A stretch of 64,000 nt of DNA from Methylobacterium sp. Leaf112 (lineage in GTDB: Bacteria; Pseudomonadota; Alphaproteobacteria; Rhizobiales; Beijerinckiaceae): NCBI RefSeq assembly GCF_001423295.1, contig NZ_LMNG01000012.1, forward strand, positions 341,001 to 405,000, in the 5' to 3' direction. Both the position numbers and the translations under genes were made by a program. Every line of letters begins with the position of its first letter. The first letter of the stretch is position 1. The notes beneath the pieces were generated by a model that saw only the letters and a list, made by a program, of their open reading frames with translations, made no database searches and was not told where the DNA came from. Positions 61,113 through 64,000 of this stretch are shown here, piece by piece.

Positions 61113-62447
61113 TCACAGGCCGAGGCGCCGCGACAGTGCGGAGGCGATCCGGCCGTCGGCATCGATCTCCCGCCGCAGGGCGCGAAACCGCGTCGCGGCC
61201 GCGCCGTAGCCCGCCTCGAAGGTGTCGCGGCTCTGGCGGGCGTCCTTGGCGAGGTAGAGCCGCCCGCCCGCCGCCCGCACGATGGCGTCGAGGCTGTCGA
61301 GGAGGGCGCGGTTGGCGGGATTGGCCGGGAAATCGAGGGCGAGGGTGTAGCCGGGGAGCGGGAACGACATCAGCCCGCCCCCGGGTCCGAGGAGCTTCAG
61401 CACGGCGAGGAACGAGGGCGCCGCGTGGGAGACCCGGTCGAGGATCGCCGCGAGGGCGTCCCGGCTGCGCGCCTTCGGGATCACGCATTGGTGCTGCAGG
61501 AAGCCGCCCGCACCGTAGATGCGGTTCCAGTCGCGTATCCCGTCGAGGGGGAAGAAGTACGGCGCCCAGCCGACCAGGCGGTCCGGCCCAGCGCCGGCAC
61601 GGCCGCGCGCGTAGTAGAGGGCGTTGAAGGCCCCGACGCTCCAGCGGTTCAGCGTCAGAGCCGGCAGGTCGAACGGCACCGTCAGGGCGCCGCGCCGCGC
61701 CGGCGGCAGGTGCGGTGCATCGGGGGCCAAGTCCGCGAGGTCGGCCAGGGTGGCATGCTCGCCGCGATAGATCAGGGCCCGTCCCTGTGCCGACCCACGC
61801 GCGAGGCCGTCGATCCAGGCGACGGCGTAGGTCGAGCGGTCGGCGGCTTCCAGGGCCGCCAGGGCGGCGTCGAGGTCGGGCGCCGCGATGGTCCTCTGGC
61901 GGATCCAGCCGGTCTCGATCCGGCGCAGGATGAGGGTCGCGCGCAGGATCGTGCCCGTCAGCCCCATGCCGCCGATGGTGGCGGCGAACAGGTCCGAGCC
62001 CGGCTCGCAGGTGCGAGCCGTCCCGTCCGGCAGGGCCAGGGTGAGGTCGCGCAGGTGGGCGCCGAAACCCCCGGCGCCGTGGTGGTTCTTGCCGTGGACG
62101 TCGGCCGCGATGGCGCCCCCCACGGTGACGAAGCGCGTGCCCGGCACCACGGCGGGGAAGAATCCGCGCGGCAGGAAGGCGTCGACGATGTCGGCGAGCA
62201 GCACCCCGGCCTCGACGGCGAGGTGCCCGGTCTCCGGATCGAAGGCGATCATCCGGTCGAGCCCGCGGAGCGCCAGGGTGGTGGTGCAGCCGAGCGCGGC
62301 GTCGCCGTAGGCCCGTCCGTTACCGCGGGCGATGAACCCGGTCTCGGCCCGGTGGATTGGCGCCACGTCGCCCGGTGCCCGCACGGCGAGGAGCCGCGTC
62401 GCCCGGCGCGGGGTGCGGCCCCAGCCCGCCAGCTCCTGCGTGCTCAT
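61113..62447 (-). CDS. DprE1-like FAD-dependent oxidase
   Basis: The ATG at 62447 overlaps the GtrA stop by 4 bases. The 444-residue protein has the FAD-binding PCMH fold: GFIARGNGRAYGDAALG, GVLLADIVDAFLPRGFFPAV, VPGTRFVTVGGAIAADVHGK, NHHGAGGFGAHLRDLTLALP and IGGMGLTGTILRATLIL. The C-terminal part has WSVGAFNALYYARGR and FLQHQCVIPKA, matching DprE1. It would oxidise the 2-hydroxyl of a polyprenyl-phospho-ribose to the keto intermediate. The cysteine of mycobacterial DprE1 targeted by benzothiazinones is matched by C in HQCVIPK. Confidence 0.9.
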   Translation of the reverse strand: MSTQELAGWGRTPRRATRLLAVRAPGDVAPIHRAETGFIARGNGRAYGDAALGCTTTLALRGLDRMIAFDPETGHLAVEAGVLLADIVDAFLPRGFFPAVVPGTRFVTVGGAIAADVHGKNHHGAGGFGAHLRDLTLALPDGTARTCEPGSDLFAATIGGMGLTGTILRATLILRRIETGWIRQRTIAAPDLDAALAALEAADRSTYAVAWIDGLARGSAQGRALIYRGEHATLADLADLAPDAPHLPPARRGALTVPFDLPALTLNRWSVGAFNALYYARGRAGAGPDRLVGWAPYFFPLDGIRDWNRIYGAGGFLQHQCVIPKARSRDALAAILDRVSHAAPSFLAVLKLLGPGGGLMSFPLPGYTLALDFPANPANRALLDSLDAIVRAAGGRLYLAKDARQSRDTFEAGYGAAATRFRALRREIDADGRIASALSRRLGL

Positions 62448-62872
62448 GGGGCGCGCGGCCCGAACACGAAGCGACGGTCGAGGCCGTACTTTACCGCGTA
62501 GCCGAGACCGAGTCCGACGAGGGCGCCCGCATACTTGGCCTGCGCGGTGCCCCAGATCGCGAAGAATCCGAACTCGAAGGCCCAGAACACCAGGGTGGTC
62601 GCCACGCTGAACAGGCCGTAGAGCGCGACCTTGCGGGCCTCTTCCGTATGGGTCCGCGAGGCGTCGAAGAACACAAGATGCTTGTCGAGGAGGTACTTGG
62701 CCACGAACCCGACGCCCGTGCCCATGACGAGGGAGGCCAGAAGCGGCGCCGCCGGGGCGATCCGGACGGTGGCTTCCTGCGCCAGCAGGTTGGCCGCCGT
62801 GGCCAGCACCGCGAAGCCGAGATAGCGCAGACCGAGGACGAAGGGCGCGGGGGCGACGGCGGCGGCGCTCAT
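62444..62872 (-). CDS. GtrA-family membrane protein
   Basis: The ATG at 62872 overlaps the UbiA stop by 4 bases. The 142-residue protein has four membrane helices: LRYLGFAVLATAANLLAQEA, LASLVMGTGVGFVAKYLLDK with HLVFFD, ALYGLFSVATTLVFWAFEFG and AGALVGLGLGYAVKYGLDRR with FVFG. GtrA-like proteins help move or bind polyprenyl-phosphate sugars; in mycobacteria Rv3789 is the counterpart in arabinan synthesis. It sits between the UbiA and DprE1-like genes. Confidence 0.92.
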   Translation of the reverse strand: MSAAAVAPAPFVLGLRYLGFAVLATAANLLAQEATVRIAPAAPLLASLVMGTGVGFVAKYLLDKHLVFFDASRTHTEEARKVALYGLFSVATTLVFWAFEFGFFAIWGTAQAKYAGALVGLGLGYAVKYGLDRRFVFGPRAP

Positions 62873-64000
62873 ATGGCGGCGAGCACCAGGGCGCCCACGG
62901 TCGCCGCCGCGATCAGGCTGACGCGGTCGCGCAGGGCGAAGACGATGGGATCGTCGTGCATCATCCGGCGATGGGCGAGGAGCAGCGCGCGCGAGATCCA
63001 GTACAGGATCACCGGTCCGACGCACCACAGCAGTTTGGGCCGCGAATACAGCTGAGTCACCGCGTCCGAAGACAGGTAGAGCGCCAGCACCACCACGGCA
63101 TTGTAGCCGGAAGCCGCCGCCAGGGCGGCGACGATGGGCAGGTCGGAGAGTTCGTAATCGCGGTTGGCCGGGCTCGGCAGCCCGCGGTCGAGGCGCGCCG
63201 TCAGTTCGGTGTAGCGCTTGATCAGCGCCAGGGACATGAACATGAACAGTGCGAAGGCGAGCAGCCAATCGGACACCACGGCGCCGACGGCGACGGCGCC
63301 GCCCACCACCCGAACGGTGTAGAGCCCGGCCAGCGTCACCACGTCGATGAGCATCTTGCGCTTGAGGACGAGGGAATACGCGAGGGTGAGGGCGAAGTAG
63401 CCGAGGATCACCCCGGCGAACGCCGTTGAGACGGCGAGGCTCACCCCGAGGGCCGCGGCGAGCAGGAGCGGCACCGCGCCCATGGCCGCCCGCAGGGGCA
63501 CCCGGCCGTCGGCCAGGGCGCGGTGGCGCTTCGTCGGATGCGCCCGGTCGGCCTCGAGGTCGATGAGATCGTTGACGAGGTAGACGCTCGACGCGCAGAG
63601 GGAGAACGCCACGAAGGCGAGGAGCGCGGCGAGGAAAGCCGGCCCGTCGAAGCGATGGGCCATGAATGCAGGAACGAACACCAGGGTGTTCTTGGCGTAT
63701 TGGTGGACCCGCAGGAGCCGGGCCCAGATCCGCGCCCGCTGCGCCCATCCGGTCCCGCTCTCGGACAGGAAAGTGGCGTCCGGCGCCAGCGCCAGGAGCC
63801 GCCGGCGCGTGGCCGGCGCGGGGCGCACGGCGACGGCCCGGCTCGCCCGGGCCCAGACCGGCAGATCGTCGCCGTCATGGCCGAGGTAGTCGAACCCGCC
63901 CTCCCCGAACGCCGCGACCAAGCGCTCCGCCTTGGCGGCACCGGAGAGATTGCGGTGTATGTCGGAGGCGAACCAGCCGTCGAACAGGCCGAGATGGCGG
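62869..64000 (-). CDS. HAD-UbiA fusion: polyprenyl-phosphate phosphoribosyltransferase-like (runs off right edge)
   Basis: The stop is at 62869 and the frame is open to the window edge (377 codons). The first visible part, up to about 63790, has a HAD-like phosphatase end: RHLGLFDGWFASDIHRNLSG, AFGEGGFDYLGHDGDDLPVW. From about 63745 onward is a UbiA prenyltransferase domain with RVHQYAKNTLVFVPAFMAHR, the first Asp-rich motif SSVYLVNDLIDLEADRAHPT, KRHRALADGRVP, LVLKRKMLIDVVTLAGLYTV and the second motif near YDLSDLP-like NRDYELSDLP. In mycobacteria the UbiA member Rv3806c makes decaprenyl-phosphoryl-5-phosphoribose, which is then dephosphorylated; the fused HAD may do that step. Confidence 0.88.
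   Translation of the reverse strand, partial: RHLGLFDGWFASDIHRNLSGAAKAERLVAAFGEGGFDYLGHDGDDLPVWARASRAVAVRPAPATRRRLLALAPDATFLSESGTGWAQRARIWARLLRVHQYAKNTLVFVPAFMAHRFDGPAFLAALLAFVAFSLCASSVYLVNDLIDLEADRAHPTKRHRALADGRVPLRAAMGAVPLLLAAALGVSLAVSTAFAGVILGYFALTLAYSLVLKRKMLIDVVTLAGLYTVRVVGGAVAVGAVVSDWLLAFALFMFMSLALIKRYTELTARLDRGLPSPANRDYELSDLPIVAALAAASGYNAVVVLALYLSSDAVTQLYSRPKLLWCVGPVILYWISRALLLAHRRMMHDDPIVFALRDRVSLIAAATVGALVLAAI

Overview
The window is a GC-rich chromosomal segment with the gene content of an alphaproteobacterium, most likely Methylobacterium or a close relative. Supporting this are a heme-type Fur-family regulator (Irr) beside fabA-fabB-fabI, FlbT beside a flagellin, a BA14K protein, a GINT1-like protein next to a TagA-type glycosyltransferase, and two-domain YdcZ transporters. 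No phage, insertion sequence, CRISPR array, rRNA or tRNA was seen. Genes are mostly short operons on both strands. Long overlapping ORFs on opposite strands are GC-rich shadows.

Layout. 1-9.5 kb: edge of a probable LuxR-type regulator, small secreted proteins, an orphan type II pseudopilin with a nearby prepilin peptidase, a beta-flower protein, a YCII protein, an omega-aminotransferase, an OmpW-like porin and a membrane diguanylate cyclase. 10-19 kb: a two-domain glycosyltransferase followed by a GINT1-like protein (surface glycan), an MFS transporter with a metallophosphoesterase, an ArsB/NhaD-type carrier and a duplicated YdcZ transporter. 19-30 kb: an orphan BrnA-like antitoxin, YaiI, a class III cyclase, an aldo/keto reductase, PBP1A, a glutamine amidotransferase, an acyltransferase, an HNH protein, an alpha/beta hydrolase and a site-2 protease. 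30-38 kb: a glycine-rich BA14K protein, a small peptide gene broken by an in-frame UGA, a TPP riboswitch with thiC, an AraC/cupin pair, a DUF429 protein, Nudix hydrolase and carbonic anhydrase. 38-50 kb: acyltransferase 3, a stress protein, two paralogous periplasmic proteins, a cytochrome b plus molybdopterin enzyme pair, FlbT/flagellin, a degenerate PAS kinase, a 2-hydroxyacid dehydrogenase and an SH3 protein. 50-54 kb: irr, fabA, fabB, a 38-residue membrane peptide, fabI and a PLA2-like secreted protein. 54-64 kb: eutBC, a large AsmA protein, and a four-gene operon (HAD-UbiA, GtrA, DprE1-like, DprE2-like) that looks like a complete polyprenyl-phosphate pentofuranose donor pathway.

Two observations stand out. 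First, at 30619-30906 an open frame interrupted by a single UGA encodes a C-terminal cysteine hairpin, and the UGA sits exactly where the symmetric C-x3-C pattern predicts a cysteine. Second, at least ten short-period imperfect tandem repeats (12-22 bp units) sit at the starts or ends of genes. Three of them duplicate the segment carrying a stop codon, and others are translated as low-complexity tails or leaders.
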